This document shows, one piece after another, positions 1 to 6,792 of a DNA stretch of 9,921 nucleotides. A program made the position numbers and the translations under genes. The notes below the pieces were generated by a model, which had not been told where the DNA came from, did not search any database, and saw nothing but the letters and a program-made list of their open reading frames with translations. Position 1 is the first letter of the stretch. Each line of letters begins with the position of its first letter. Origin of the DNA: JBBQDZ01 sp038320185 (lineage in GTDB: Bacteria; Actinomycetota; Thermoleophilia; Gaiellales; Gaiellaceae); the NCBI GenBank assembly GCA_038320185.1, contig JBBQDZ010000083.1, positions 1-9,921 of the forward strand. Direction: 5' to 3'.

Positions 1-3000
1 GTCTCCTGGTGGCGCGAGCTCCGCCTCGACCTCGCGAAGGAGCCGTCCGGGATCGCGAGCGCAGTCTTCGAGGCTTCGCCGATCTCGGTGTACGACCTCG
101 AGAGCTCGCTGATCGTCAGCCGCCGTCTCGTGGGCGCGGTCGGCGCGAAGAGCGCCGCGTTCGTGCCGCTCGTCGCCGACGCGCGCGTGATTGCCGTCCT
201 CGCTGTGGCGAGCGCGAGCCCGCGCTTCTTCGAGAAGGAGGAGCTCGCGCTGATGGAGGCGCTCGGCGGCGAGGCGGCGCTTGCGCTCGCCCGCAGCCGC
301 TCGGCGGCCGAGCTCGCCGAGGCGCTCGAGCGGGAGCGGCTCCTTGCGACGATCGCGCGTCGCGTTCGCTCCGAGCTCGACGTCGAGACGATCCTGCGGA
401 TCGCGGTGCAGGAGACGGGGCGAGCCCTCCTGCTCTCCCGCTGCTTCGTGCGGCTGGTTGGGTCGTCCGAGGAAGGGCAGCTCGCTGCGGAGTGGCGCGC
501 CGAGGGCTACGAGGCGATCGCGGACGCGGCGCGGCTCCCGGCCGCCAATCTCGCCATCCGCGAGCGCCGAACGGTCGCCGTCGCGGACGTGGCGCAGGCA
601 GGGGAGCTCGATGACTCGCTGCCCGGAGGCCGGGAGGCGCTGCTCATGCTGGGGACGCGCGCGGTCATCGCGACGCCCGTCACCGTCTTCGACCGCGTCG
701 TCGCGGTGTTCGGGCTGCACCGGCCTGAAGTCGGCTCCTGGTCGGAGGCCGACGTCGGTCTCGCGGAGGCGGTTGCGCTCGAGCTCGGCCTGGCAATCCA
801 CATCGCGCGGCTCCTCGCCGACAACCAGGAGCGGGTCCAGCGGCAGGAGGCGCTGCTGGAGGCGGCGCGCGTCGTCACCGGCGAGCTCCATCTCGATCTC
901 GTGCTCCAGCGGCTCGTGGACGAGGTCGCACAGCTGCTGAAGGCCGACGGGGCCGACTGCCTCCTCGTCGACGAGCGGCGCGGCGTCCTTCGCTGCGCTG
1001 CCGTCCACGGTCTCTCGCAGGAGCTCGTCGGCTTCGAGTTCCCGCTCGAGCACGGCCTGGCCGGCGAGGCCGTGAGCGAGGGGCGTCCCGTGGTCTCGAA
1101 CGACTACGCGCTGGTCTCGCCGCCCGTGCCGCACCCCGTTTTCGCGGACTTCGTCGGTGTGATGTCGGCGCCGATGATCTGGTCGGGCCGAACGCGCGGT
1201 GTCCTCGGCGTGGGCGCGCGCGACCCGGCGCGCCGCTTCGGGGACGCCGATCTGAGCCTGCTGGACGGGTTCGCGAGTCTCGCCTCGCTCGCGTTGCGCA
1301 ACGCCGAGAGCTTCGAGCAAAGCGAGCGGCAGGCGCGGGTGGAGCGCGGCTTCTACCAGATCGCCTCGGTGCTCGGCGAGCCCCTTTCCCGCACGGAGAC
1401 GCTGGACGCCGTGGCAGAGGCCGCCGCAGTCGCGCTCGGCGGACAGTTCGCCGCGGTGCTGACGCCTGTCGGGGAGCGGCTGGAGCTCGCCGGCTCCTTC
1501 CAGCTGCCCGCGGCCCTGCGGGCGGTTCTACAGGAGCGCGCGCCGACTCCGTCGGAGCCACTCGGCGCGGCCATTCGGGCCGGACGCGTGCTCGCAGCCT
1601 CCAAGATCGAGGACGACGAGCGTTTCGACCCGGAGACGCGCGCCGCGATCCTCGCCGAGGGCTGCCGATCGGTGCTCGCGGTGCCGATCCAGGCGCCCCG
1701 GACCGAGGAGAACGGCCTCGTGCTGGTGTATTTCGGCCCATCCCGTCCGTTCTCTGACGACGACCTCGACCTCGCGGGTCACCTCGCGCGGGCCGCGCGG
1801 GGCGCTCTCGAGCGCAGCGACCTCTTCGAGACCGAGCGCTCCACGCGCGCGCTGTCGCAGCAGCTCGCGAGGATCGGGAGCGCGGTCGCGACCGAACTCG
1901 ATCCCGCGGCGGTGCTGGACGAGGTCGTCCAGCGTGCTCCGGCGCTGCTCGGCGCCGACGCAGCCTCCGTCATCGTCTCCGGCGACGGGGAGCTGCTGGT
2001 CGCCGCAGCCTTCGGGGCGGGGGCCGAGGACGCCGCCGGCACGGTCCTCCGGGAGACAGCCAGCCCCGCGGCAGACGTGATGGCAGGCAGTGCGCCTGTG
2101 GCGCACGTCGACGTCTCGCTTCGGCCCCTCCGCGCTGCCGACCCCATCCTCGACGCCGGCTTCCGCTCCTACGTCGGCGTCCCGTTCGCACTCCCGAGCG
2201 GGCCTGGGGTCCTCGCCGTGTACGGGCGTAAAGCGCGCGCCTGGCGTCCGGAGGAGGTGGACGTGCTCGTCGGGCTCGCGACGATCGCGGGCTCGGCGCT
2301 CGCGAACGCCGACCTCTACCAGCGGGTCGCGCAGGAGAAGGAGCGCAGCGTCGCCATCCTCGCGAACATTGCCGACGGAATCGTCGCCGTGGACCGCGAC
2401 GGCAACGTCGTCCTCTGGAACGCCGCCGCCGAGCGCATCACCGGCGTCCCGGCACCCGAAGCGGTGGGACGGACGCCGCTCCAGGTGCTGCACCGCCGGT
2501 TCGAGGGGGATGAAACCGCGGGCGGCGGCGACCGCCTCGTCTCGATCGCGCGGGGGAGCGAGGAGGTCTGGCTCTCGCTGACGGAGGCCGTCATGCGAGA
2601 TCCGCTCGGCGCCGTCTCCGGGCGCATCTTCGCCTTCCGCGACATCTCCGCAGACCGCGCCGTCGAGGAGCTGAAGTCCGACTTCGTCGCCACTGTCTCT
2701 CACGAGCTCCGCTCCCCGCTGACCTCGATCTACGGGTTCGCCGAGACGCTCCTCCGCAGCGACGTCGCCTTCGGGGAAACCGAGCGGCGCACCTTCCTCG
2801 GCTACATCGCCTCCGAGGCCGAGCGCCTGACGCAGATCGTCGACGCGCTGCTGAACGTCGCCCGACTCGACTCGGGCGATCTCGCAGTCGACGTGGGGGC
2901 GACGGATGTCCGGTTGGTCGTGCACGATGTTGTGGCCGGAGTGGGGCAGGCTGGCGCGAATGGCCATCGTTTCGTCGTCGACCTGCCGGCGGAGCCACTC

Positions 3001-3360
3001 GATGCCGAGGCGGATCGCGACAAGCTGCGCCAGGTGCTGGCCCAGCTCGTGGACAACGCCGTCCGCTACTCGCCCGAAGGCGGGACCGTCACAGTCGCCG
3101 GACGGCGCACCGACGGGGCCGTCGAGCTGGCGGTGAGCGACGAGGGCGTCGGGATCCCGCTGGCCGAGCAGGCACGGATCTTCCGCAAGTTCTACCGCGG
3201 CGAGGCGGCGGGCAGGGCGGCGCCCGGCGGGGCGGGCCTCGGCCTCTTCATCGCCGAGGGCCTGGTCAAGGCGATGGGCGGCCACATCTCCGTGAGCTCG
3301 GCGGAGGGCGCGGGATCTCGATTCGCCGTCGCGCTGCGATCGGCAGAGCTCCCAGGCTAG
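1..3360 (+). CDS. Multi-GAF/PAS sensor histidine kinase, 5' end cut by window
   Basis: The reading frame is open from base 1, so the true start is upstream; the GTG at 88 is internal to a GAF domain. At least 1119 residues are present. Numbering codons from base 1, I read the tail of a GAF domain (to about 105), four further GAF domains (about 114-272, 283-439, 449-604, 619-777), a PAS domain (about 779-889, with DGIVAVDRDGNVVLWNAAAE), HisKA (about 891-959) and HATPase (about 999-1114). The phosphoacceptor His is codon 901 (bases 2701-2703) in VSHELRSPLTSIYGF. The ATPase N box is LVDNAVRYSPEGG, the G1 box SDEGVGIP and the G2 box GGAGLGLFIAEG, all intact. I see no membrane segment in the visible part, so it should sense cytosolic or diffusible signals (small ligands, redox, gases), but the ligand cannot be read from sequence. 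It autophosphorylates on His and probably passes phosphate to the regulator encoded 31 bases downstream. Confidence 0.93.
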   Translation, partial: VSWWRELRLDLAKEPSGIASAVFEASPISVYDLESSLIVSRRLVGAVGAKSAAFVPLVADARVIAVLAVASASPRFFEKEELALMEALGGEAALALARSRSAAELAEALERERLLATIARRVRSELDVETILRIAVQETGRALLLSRCFVRLVGSSEEGQLAAEWRAEGYEAIADAARLPAANLAIRERRTVAVADVAQAGELDDSLPGGREALLMLGTRAVIATPVTVFDRVVAVFGLHRPEVGSWSEADVGLAEAVALELGLAIHIARLLADNQERVQRQEALLEAARVVTGELHLDLVLQRLVDEVAQLLKADGADCLLVDERRGVLRCAAVHGLSQELVGFEFPLEHGLAGEAVSEGRPVVSNDYALVSPPVPHPVFADFVGVMSAPMIWSGRTRGVLGVGARDPARRFGDADLSLLDGFASLASLALRNAESFEQSERQARVERGFYQIASVLGEPLSRTETLDAVAEAAAVALGGQFAAVLTPVGERLELAGSFQLPAALRAVLQERAPTPSEPLGAAIRAGRVLAASKIEDDERFDPETRAAILAEGCRSVLAVPIQAPRTEENGLVLVYFGPSRPFSDDDLDLAGHLARAARGALERSDLFETERSTRALSQQLARIGSAVATELDPAAVLDEVVQRAPALLGADAASVIVSGDGELLVAAAFGAGAEDAAGTVLRETASPAADVMAGSAPVAHVDVSLRPLRAADPILDAGFRSYVGVPFALPSGPGVLAVYGRKARAWRPEEVDVLVGLATIAGSALANADLYQRVAQEKERSVAILANIADGIVAVDRDGNVVLWNAAAERITGVPAPEAVGRTPLQVLHRRFEGDETAGGGDRLVSIARGSEEVWLSLTEAVMRDPLGAVSGRIFAFRDISADRAVEELKSDFVATVSHELRSPLTSIYGFAETLLRSDVAFGETERRTFLGYIASEAERLTQIVDALLNVARLDSGDLAVDVGATDVRLVVHDVVAGVGQAGANGHRFVVDLPAEPLDAEADRDKLRQVLAQLVDNAVRYSPEGGTVTVAGRRTDGAVELAVSDEGVGIPLAEQARIFRKFYRGEAAGRAAPGGAGLGLFIAEGLVKAMGGHISVSSAEGAGSRFAVALRSAELPG

Positions 3361-3378
3361 TCCCCGCGACTGAGAACT

Positions 3379-3382
3379 AAGG
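3379..3382 (+). promoter_or_regulatory. Ribosome binding site (AAGG) of the response regulator
   Basis: AAGG lies 9 bases before the ATG at 3392, a workable Shine-Dalgarno spacing. It supports that ATG over the in-frame GTG at 3416, which has no purine-rich sequence before it. Confidence 0.45.
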
Positions 3383-3391
3383 CTGCCGGGT

Positions 3392-3850
3392 ATGGACCGC
3401 ACTTCTTCGGCTCACGTGGCGAAAGTGCTGGTCATCGACGACGAGGCTCCGATCCGGCTCCTCTGCCGGGTCAACCTCGAGGCTGAGGGTATGCAGGTGC
3501 TCGAGGCGGACAACGGGCCCGCCGGCCTCGAGCGAGCCCGTGCGGAGGAGCCGGACGTGATCCTGCTGGACGTGATGATGCCGGGCCTCGACGGCTGGCA
3601 GGTGGCCGAGCAGCTACTCGACGATCCGGGGACGGCCCAGATCCCGATCGTGTTCCTCACGGCGCGGGCCGAGACGCGGGACCGATCCCGCGGGCTCGAT
3701 CTCGGCGGCGTCGAGTACGTGACGAAACCGTTCAACCCGCTCGACCTCACCCTGGTCGTCCGGAAGCTCCTCGAGCACGATCGGCGTCCCGGCCCCGACC
3801 GTCGCGAGCGCCTCGACAGCCTCCGTAGCTATCTCGAGAGTTCGGGCTGA
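3392..3850 (+). CDS. Single-domain response regulator (CheY-like receiver)
   Basis: This 152-residue protein is one receiver domain with a charged tail and no DNA-binding output domain. The acidic pocket is D16-D17 (VLVIDDE), the phosphoacceptor is D60 in VILLDVMMPGLDGW, the switch Thr is T90 (IVFLTAR) and the conserved Lys is K112 (VTKPF), so it should be phosphorylatable. It follows the histidine kinase by 31 bases on the same strand and is very likely its partner in one operon. With no effector domain it must act by protein contact or as a relay. The tail (about 128-152, rich in Arg and Asp) is too short for a known output domain. The hairpin at 3869-3886 follows the stop. Confidence 0.93.
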   Translation: MDRTSSAHVAKVLVIDDEAPIRLLCRVNLEAEGMQVLEADNGPAGLERARAEEPDVILLDVMMPGLDGWQVAEQLLDDPGTAQIPIVFLTARAETRDRSRGLDLGGVEYVTKPFNPLDLTLVVRKLLEHDRRPGPDRRERLDSLRSYLESSG

Positions 3851-3868
3851 ACCCGTCCTGGCGGCTGA

Positions 3869-3886
3869 CGCCGGCTCCCGCCGGCG
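3869..3886. terminator. GC hairpin between convergent genes, possible bidirectional terminator
   Basis: A 7-base-pair perfect stem (CGCCGGC/GCCGGCG) closes a 4-base TCCC loop in the 45-base gap between the stop of the response regulator and the stop of the minus-strand CAP gene. There is no T-run on either side, so it would be a weak intrinsic terminator; the placement between converging genes is the main support. Confidence 0.4.
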
Positions 3887-3895
3887 CGGCGCCTG

Positions 3896-4372
3896 TTACG
3901 GCCCGGCGAAGTCGGCCGTGATCATGCTCACCTTGCCCACACCGCGAAGCGTTCCCGGGCGGGCGGAGACCCCCACGAGCCGGAAGCCCGGCCGCAGGAG
4001 GTTCGCCCGGTGCCCCGGGCTTGCGAGCCACATCCGGACGACCGCCCTGGCTGCGGTGCGTCCGCCGCTGAGCCACGCCAGATTCTCGCCGACCACGTTG
4101 GCCTGCACCCCGGAACGGAACAGCCGCGTGCTGAACCGGCCGTGCCCGAAGTAGCCGTGGCGCGCCATGTCGACGCTGTGGCCGCGGGCGGCGCGCTGGA
4201 GCGGCGCGCTCACGTGCAGCGGCGGTAGTCCGGCGGAGGACCGCGCTCGGTTCATCGCCTTGAGGAGCGAGACCTCGGGCCTCGTCAGGGTCGCGCCGGC
4301 CGCCGAGCCTGCGACCCAGGCGGCGAGCAGGACCAGCTGGAGCAGAGCAAGAAGTACGAGGTTCCGGAACAC
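3896..4372 (-). CDS. Secreted CAP/SCP-domain (YkwD-like) protein
   Basis: Read from the GTG at 4372 this is 158 residues. Residues 1-27 (FRNLVLLALLQLVLLAAW... GSAAGA) look like a signal peptide or N-terminal anchor. The rest is a compact CAP domain: an MNRARSSAGL helix, HSVDMARHGYFGH with H77, VGENLAWLSGG with E96, and WLASPGHRANLLRPGF with H121. These are the His/Glu positions that line the CAP cleft in bacterial YkwD-type proteins. The biochemical function of bacterial CAP proteins is poorly known; an extracellular envelope role is expected. Start choice: an in-frame GTG at 4477 would give 193 residues, but it puts a 35-residue hydrophilic, Pro/Gly-rich stretch before the hydrophobic segment and places this gene's own start signals within the tRNA promoter and tRNA. 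Neither GTG has a clear Shine-Dalgarno. The gene converges on the response regulator. Confidence 0.87.
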   Translation of the reverse strand: MFRNLVLLALLQLVLLAAWVAGSAAGATLTRPEVSLLKAMNRARSSAGLPPLHVSAPLQRAARGHSVDMARHGYFGHGRFSTRLFRSGVQANVVGENLAWLSGGRTAARAVVRMWLASPGHRANLLRPGFRLVGVSARPGTLRGVGKVSMITADFAGP

Positions 4373-4481
4373 GAGGGGGCCGTGAGACAGTACAAGCTCA
4401 TCCGGCCTCTCACCGGGCGGCGGCTTTCCGGACGTGGGGCGTGCGCGAGAAAAGTGACCGCCAGAACCAGGCGCCACCGCC

Positions 4482-4487
4482 TACACT
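4482..4487 (+). promoter_or_regulatory. Possible -10 box (TACACT) for the tRNA
   Basis: TACACT matches TATAAT at four of six positions and ends 8 bases before the first base of the mature tRNA, giving a transcript with almost no 5' leader. No good -35 box is seen at 16-18 bases; GTGACC at 4454-4459 is too far (22-base spacer). This is a weak call resting on position. Confidence 0.35.
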
Positions 4488-4495
4488 GGCGGGAG

Positions 4496-4570
4496 CGGGA
4501 CGTAGCGCAGCCTGGTTAGCGCGCCGCGTTTGGGACGCGGAGGTCGCGAGTTCGAATCTCGCCGTCCCGA
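4496..4570 (+). tRNA. tRNA-Pro (anticodon UGG)
   Basis: A full cloverleaf folds by eye. The acceptor stem is CGGGACG (4496-4502) with CGTCCCG (4563-4569) and discriminator A4570. The D stem is GCGC/GCGC (4505-4508, 4519-4522). The anticodon stem is CCGCG/CGCGG (4524-4528, 4536-4540) with loop TTTGGGA, so the anticodon is TGG at 4531-4533, reading proline CCN codons by wobble. The T stem is GCGAG/CTCGC with loop TTCGAAT. The CCA end is not encoded and must be added after transcription. The next gene's ATG is only 6 bases beyond the discriminator base. Confidence 0.96.
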
Positions 4571-4576
4571 CTGCCG

Positions 4577-5221
4577 ATGAGGGTTCGGATCGTGATCATC
4601 GCCGCGGCGCTCGCCGCGCTTCCCGCCGCCGCTTCCGCGCGGCCAGCCGCCTTTCACGGGCGCGTCTCGACCCTGAGCACGGCGCAGCGGGCGCGGATGA
4701 CCGGCATCTCGTGGCGCGCGGGCTGCCCGCTGCCGCTCTCGAGCCTCCGCCTCCTGACGGTCTGGCACTGGGGCTTCGACGGCCGTGTCCATACGGGGCG
4801 GCTCGTCGTGGACGGAGGCGAGGCCGGGGCTCTCCTCACCGTCTTCGCGCGCCTCTATGCGGCGCACTTCCGGATCCGGCAGATGCGTCCGGTGGACGAC
4901 TACGGCGGCAGCGACTTCCGCTCGATCGAAGCCGACAACACCTCCGCCTTCAACTGCCGCGCCGCAACGGGCTCTACCCGCTGGTCCGAGCACGCCTACG
5001 GGCGGGCGATCGACATCAACCCGATCGAGAACCCCTACGTCAGCAGCGGCCAGACGGCTCATCGAGCGAGCGTCACCTTCCTCGACCGCTCGAACCACCG
5101 GCGCGGCATGGCCTACGAGGGGGGCGTCCTCGTCGAGGCCTTCCGGGCGATCGGCTGGGGCTGGGGCGGATCCTGGACTGGCACGAAGGACTACCAGCAC
5201 TTCTCGGCCAGCGGCCGCTGA
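4577..5221 (+). CDS. Secreted M15-family peptidase (VanY/D-Ala-D-Ala carboxypeptidase-like)
   Basis: The protein has 214 residues, with an N-terminal signal peptide (MRVR followed by IVIIAAALAALPAAASA, cleavage near residue 21). The zinc-peptidase signature of M15 enzymes is present: SEHAYGRAIDIN, with ligands H139 and D146, and a late His, H208, in DYQHFS. The family cleaves peptidoglycan stem peptides (D-Ala-D-Ala carboxypeptidase or L-Ala-D-Glu endopeptidase); which bond is cut cannot be told here. The GWGWGGSWTGTKDYQHF ending is typical of the family and gives confidence that the C-terminus is complete. Start choice: the ATG at 4577 has no Shine-Dalgarno because tRNA-Pro ends 6 bases before it. 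A GTG at 4592 has a good GAGGG 8 bases upstream (4579-4583), but it would remove both Arg residues of the signal peptide n-region, so I keep the ATG. It is probably cotranscribed with the tRNA. Confidence 0.88.
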   Translation: MRVRIVIIAAALAALPAAASARPAAFHGRVSTLSTAQRARMTGISWRAGCPLPLSSLRLLTVWHWGFDGRVHTGRLVVDGGEAGALLTVFARLYAAHFRIRQMRPVDDYGGSDFRSIEADNTSAFNCRAATGSTRWSEHAYGRAIDINPIENPYVSSGQTAHRASVTFLDRSNHRRGMAYEGGVLVEAFRAIGWGWGGSWTGTKDYQHFSASGR

Positions 5222-5246
5222 TTCAACCCGTTACCGTTCCGTCACC

Positions 5247-5402
5247 GTGGTTTCACTGCTCGGCTACCTCGACCCCGGCTCCGGGAGCATGATCCTCCAG
5301 ATGCTCGCCGGCGGCGCGGCCGCGGTCGCCGTGACGAGCAAGCTCTACTGGCGGCGGCTGAAGAGACTCGTCCGCTTCCGGAAGACCGACGACGACGAGT
5401 AG
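5247..5402 (+). CDS. Small YLDPGSGS membrane protein, 51 aa
   Basis: Read from the GTG at 5247: a short start, the motif GYLDPGSGSMILQMLAGG, a hydrophobic segment (about residues 15-33, ending AAAVAVTSKLYW) and a strongly basic tail (WRRLKRLVRFRK) closing with acidic TDDDE. The layout predicts one membrane helix with the basic tail in the cytosol. As I recall, short proteins with a YLDPG(S/T)GS motif, one helix and a YWRR(I/L)K tail recur next to envelope polysaccharide and sulfatase-fold genes, but they have no assigned function. It lies 25 bases after the M15 peptidase stop, and its TAG stop is 4 bases before the apparent start of the next gene, so it is likely the first gene of a cluster running to 8753. 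No Shine-Dalgarno is seen. A shorter version from the ATG at 5289 would lose the conserved motif. It is below usual gene-caller size limits. Confidence 0.68.
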   Translation: MVSLLGYLDPGSGSMILQMLAGGAAAVAVTSKLYWRRLKRLVRFRKTDDDE

Positions 5403-5406
5403 AGCG

Positions 5407-6792
5407 ACGCGGTTCGAGCCAGGCTCGTTCCGCGATCCCGACAGTCGGGTCTTCTACGGGGAGGACGGCGAGGTCCTGCGGGCGCTGACGCCGCAGGCGC
5501 TCAAGGACTGGCAACGGCTCGCCGCGAGCGAGCTCTTCCGCGGCGGAGTGGCGGACGGCAAGATCGTCGCGACCGAGCCGGCTCCCCCGCCGCCCGGGGA
5601 CGAAGGCTACGTGGCGGCACTGCGGCACGAGCGGATCCCCTTCGTCTCCTACCCGTACGAGTGGTCCTTCGGCATGTTGCGGGACGCTGCGCTGCTTCAG
5701 CTCGAGCTCCTCGTCGCCGCGCTGGAGGAGGACCTGACGCTGAAGGACGCAACGCCCTACAACGTCCAGTGGCGGGGATCGCGGCCGGTCTTCGTGGACG
5801 TCGGCTCCTTCGAGCCGCTGCGGCCGGGCGAGCCCTGGGCCGGCTACCGGCAGTTCTGCATGCTGTTCCTCTACCCGCTGCTCCTCCAGGCGTACGCGGG
5901 TGCGCCCTTCAACGCGCGCCTGCGCGGGAGTCTCGACGGCATCCCTCCCGAGGAGGCTCGCAACCTGCTCGCCGGACGCGCCCGCCTACGCCGCGGCGTC
6001 TTCACGCACGTCGCACTGCACAGCCGCCTCGAGCGGCGATACGGCGATCGTCGTCGGGACGTCCGCACCGAGCTTAAGGAGGCCGGCTTCGGCAAGGAGC
6101 TGATAGCCGCGAACGCCCGCCGGCTGGCGAGACTCGTCCGGCGCCTGGAGTGGAACCCTGCGCGCTCGACGTGGGTCGAGTACGGGCCGACGACGACCTA
6201 CACGCCGGCCGACGCCGAGAGCAAGGCCGCCTTCGTCGGCGAAGCGGCCGGCCGCCGGCGCCGACGGCTCGTTTGGGACCTCGGTGCCAACGACGGGCGC
6301 TACACCCGCATTGCGGCCGAGAACGCCGACTACGCCCTTGCGATCGACGGCGACCCCGGCGTCGTCGAGACGCTCTACCGCGGGTTGCGCGAGGAGGGAT
6401 CCGAGGGCATCCTGCCGCTCGTCGTCGATCTCGCCGACCCCTCGCCGGGCCTGGGCTGGCGGGGCCGCGAGCGCCGTCCGCTCTGGGAACGGGGGCATCC
6501 CGACCTGACGCTCGCGCTTGCGCTCGTCCACCACCTCGCGATCGGTCGCAACGTTCCTTTGCGCGAGCTCGTCGACTGGCTCGCCGGCCTCGAGAGCCCA
6601 CTCGTCGTCGAGTTCGTGGCGCCGGAGGATCCGATGGCGAAGCGCCTCCTCGCAGCCAAGCGGGAAGGTCTCCATGATGGTTACTCGCGCGCGAGCTTCG
6701 AGCAGGCGCTGCGCGAGAGATTCGATGTCGAACGCTGCGAGGTGCTCGCCTCCGGCACGCGAGTGCTCTACTCCGCGGCGCCGAGGACGTGA
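5407..6792 (+). CDS. SAM-dependent methyltransferase with N-terminal kinase-like domain (NoeA-like)
   Basis: The frame runs from 5362 with no canonical start until a GTG at 5548, yet the codons before it encode FEPGSFRDPDSRVFYGEDGE, a typical N-terminus for this family. I place the start at the ACG of 5407 (461 residues), 4 bases after the previous stop; the 5548 GTG would truncate a conserved part. Residues 1-280 carry SYPYEWSFGMLRDAALLQLE and TLKDATPYNVQWRGSRPVFVDVGSFE. In the latter, D114, N119 and D131 are spaced like the catalytic Asp, Asn and metal-binding Asp of kinase-like phosphotransferases. Residues about 288-461 form a Rossmann methyltransferase: DLGANDGRYT (291-300) is motif I, AIDGDP (D314) the acidic residue after strand 2, then LALALVHHLA and VVEFV. 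Annotation systems often name such proteins SAM methyltransferase or nodulation protein NoeA. The substrate is unknown; a glycan or glycolipid is likely from context. The stop overlaps the next gene's start by 4 bases (GTGA), implying translational coupling. Confidence 0.85.
   Translation, partial: TRFEPGSFRDPDSRVFYGEDGEVLRALTPQALKDWQRLAASELFRGGVADGKIVATEPAPPPPGDEGYVAALRHERIPFVSYPYEWSFGMLRDAALLQLELLVAALEEDLTLKDATPYNVQWRGSRPVFVDVGSFEPLRPGEPWAGYRQFCMLFLYPLLLQAYAGAPFNARLRGSLDGIPPEEARNLLAGRARLRRGVFTHVALHSRLERRYGDRRRDVRTELKEAGFGKELIAANARRLARLVRRLEWNPARSTWVEYGPTTTYTPADAESKAAFVGEAAGRRRRRLVWDLGANDGRYTRIAAENADYALAIDGDPGVVETLYRGLREEGSEGILPLVVDLADPSPGLGWRGRERRPLWERGHPDLTLALALVHHLAIGRNVPLRELVDWLAGLESPLVVEFVAPEDPMAKRLLAAKREGLHDGYSRASFEQALRERFDVERCEVLASGTRVLYSAAPRT

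Noticed and set aside
1528..3402. Long minus-strand open frame (624 codons) opposite the histidine kinase
   Set aside because: The plus-strand frame has clear GAF, PAS, HisKA and HATPase motifs along its length; the minus frame is Arg/Asp/Gly-rich with no recognisable domain. It is a codon-bias shadow of high-GC DNA.
4188..4210. Direct repeat GCGGCGCGCT (4188-4197 and 4201-4210)
   Set aside because: Lies inside the CAP coding region, encodes ordinary Arg/Ala-rich sequence, and is expected by chance at this GC content.
4373..4477. N-terminal extension of the CAP protein from GTG 4477
   Set aside because: It adds 35 hydrophilic Pro/Gly-rich residues before the signal-like segment and would collide with the tRNA promoter. 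It is not excluded, only less likely.
4546..4580. tRNA 3' end as an attachment site for an integrated element
   Set aside because: No integrase, no repeated tRNA end elsewhere in the window, and a housekeeping-style gene starts 6 bases later.
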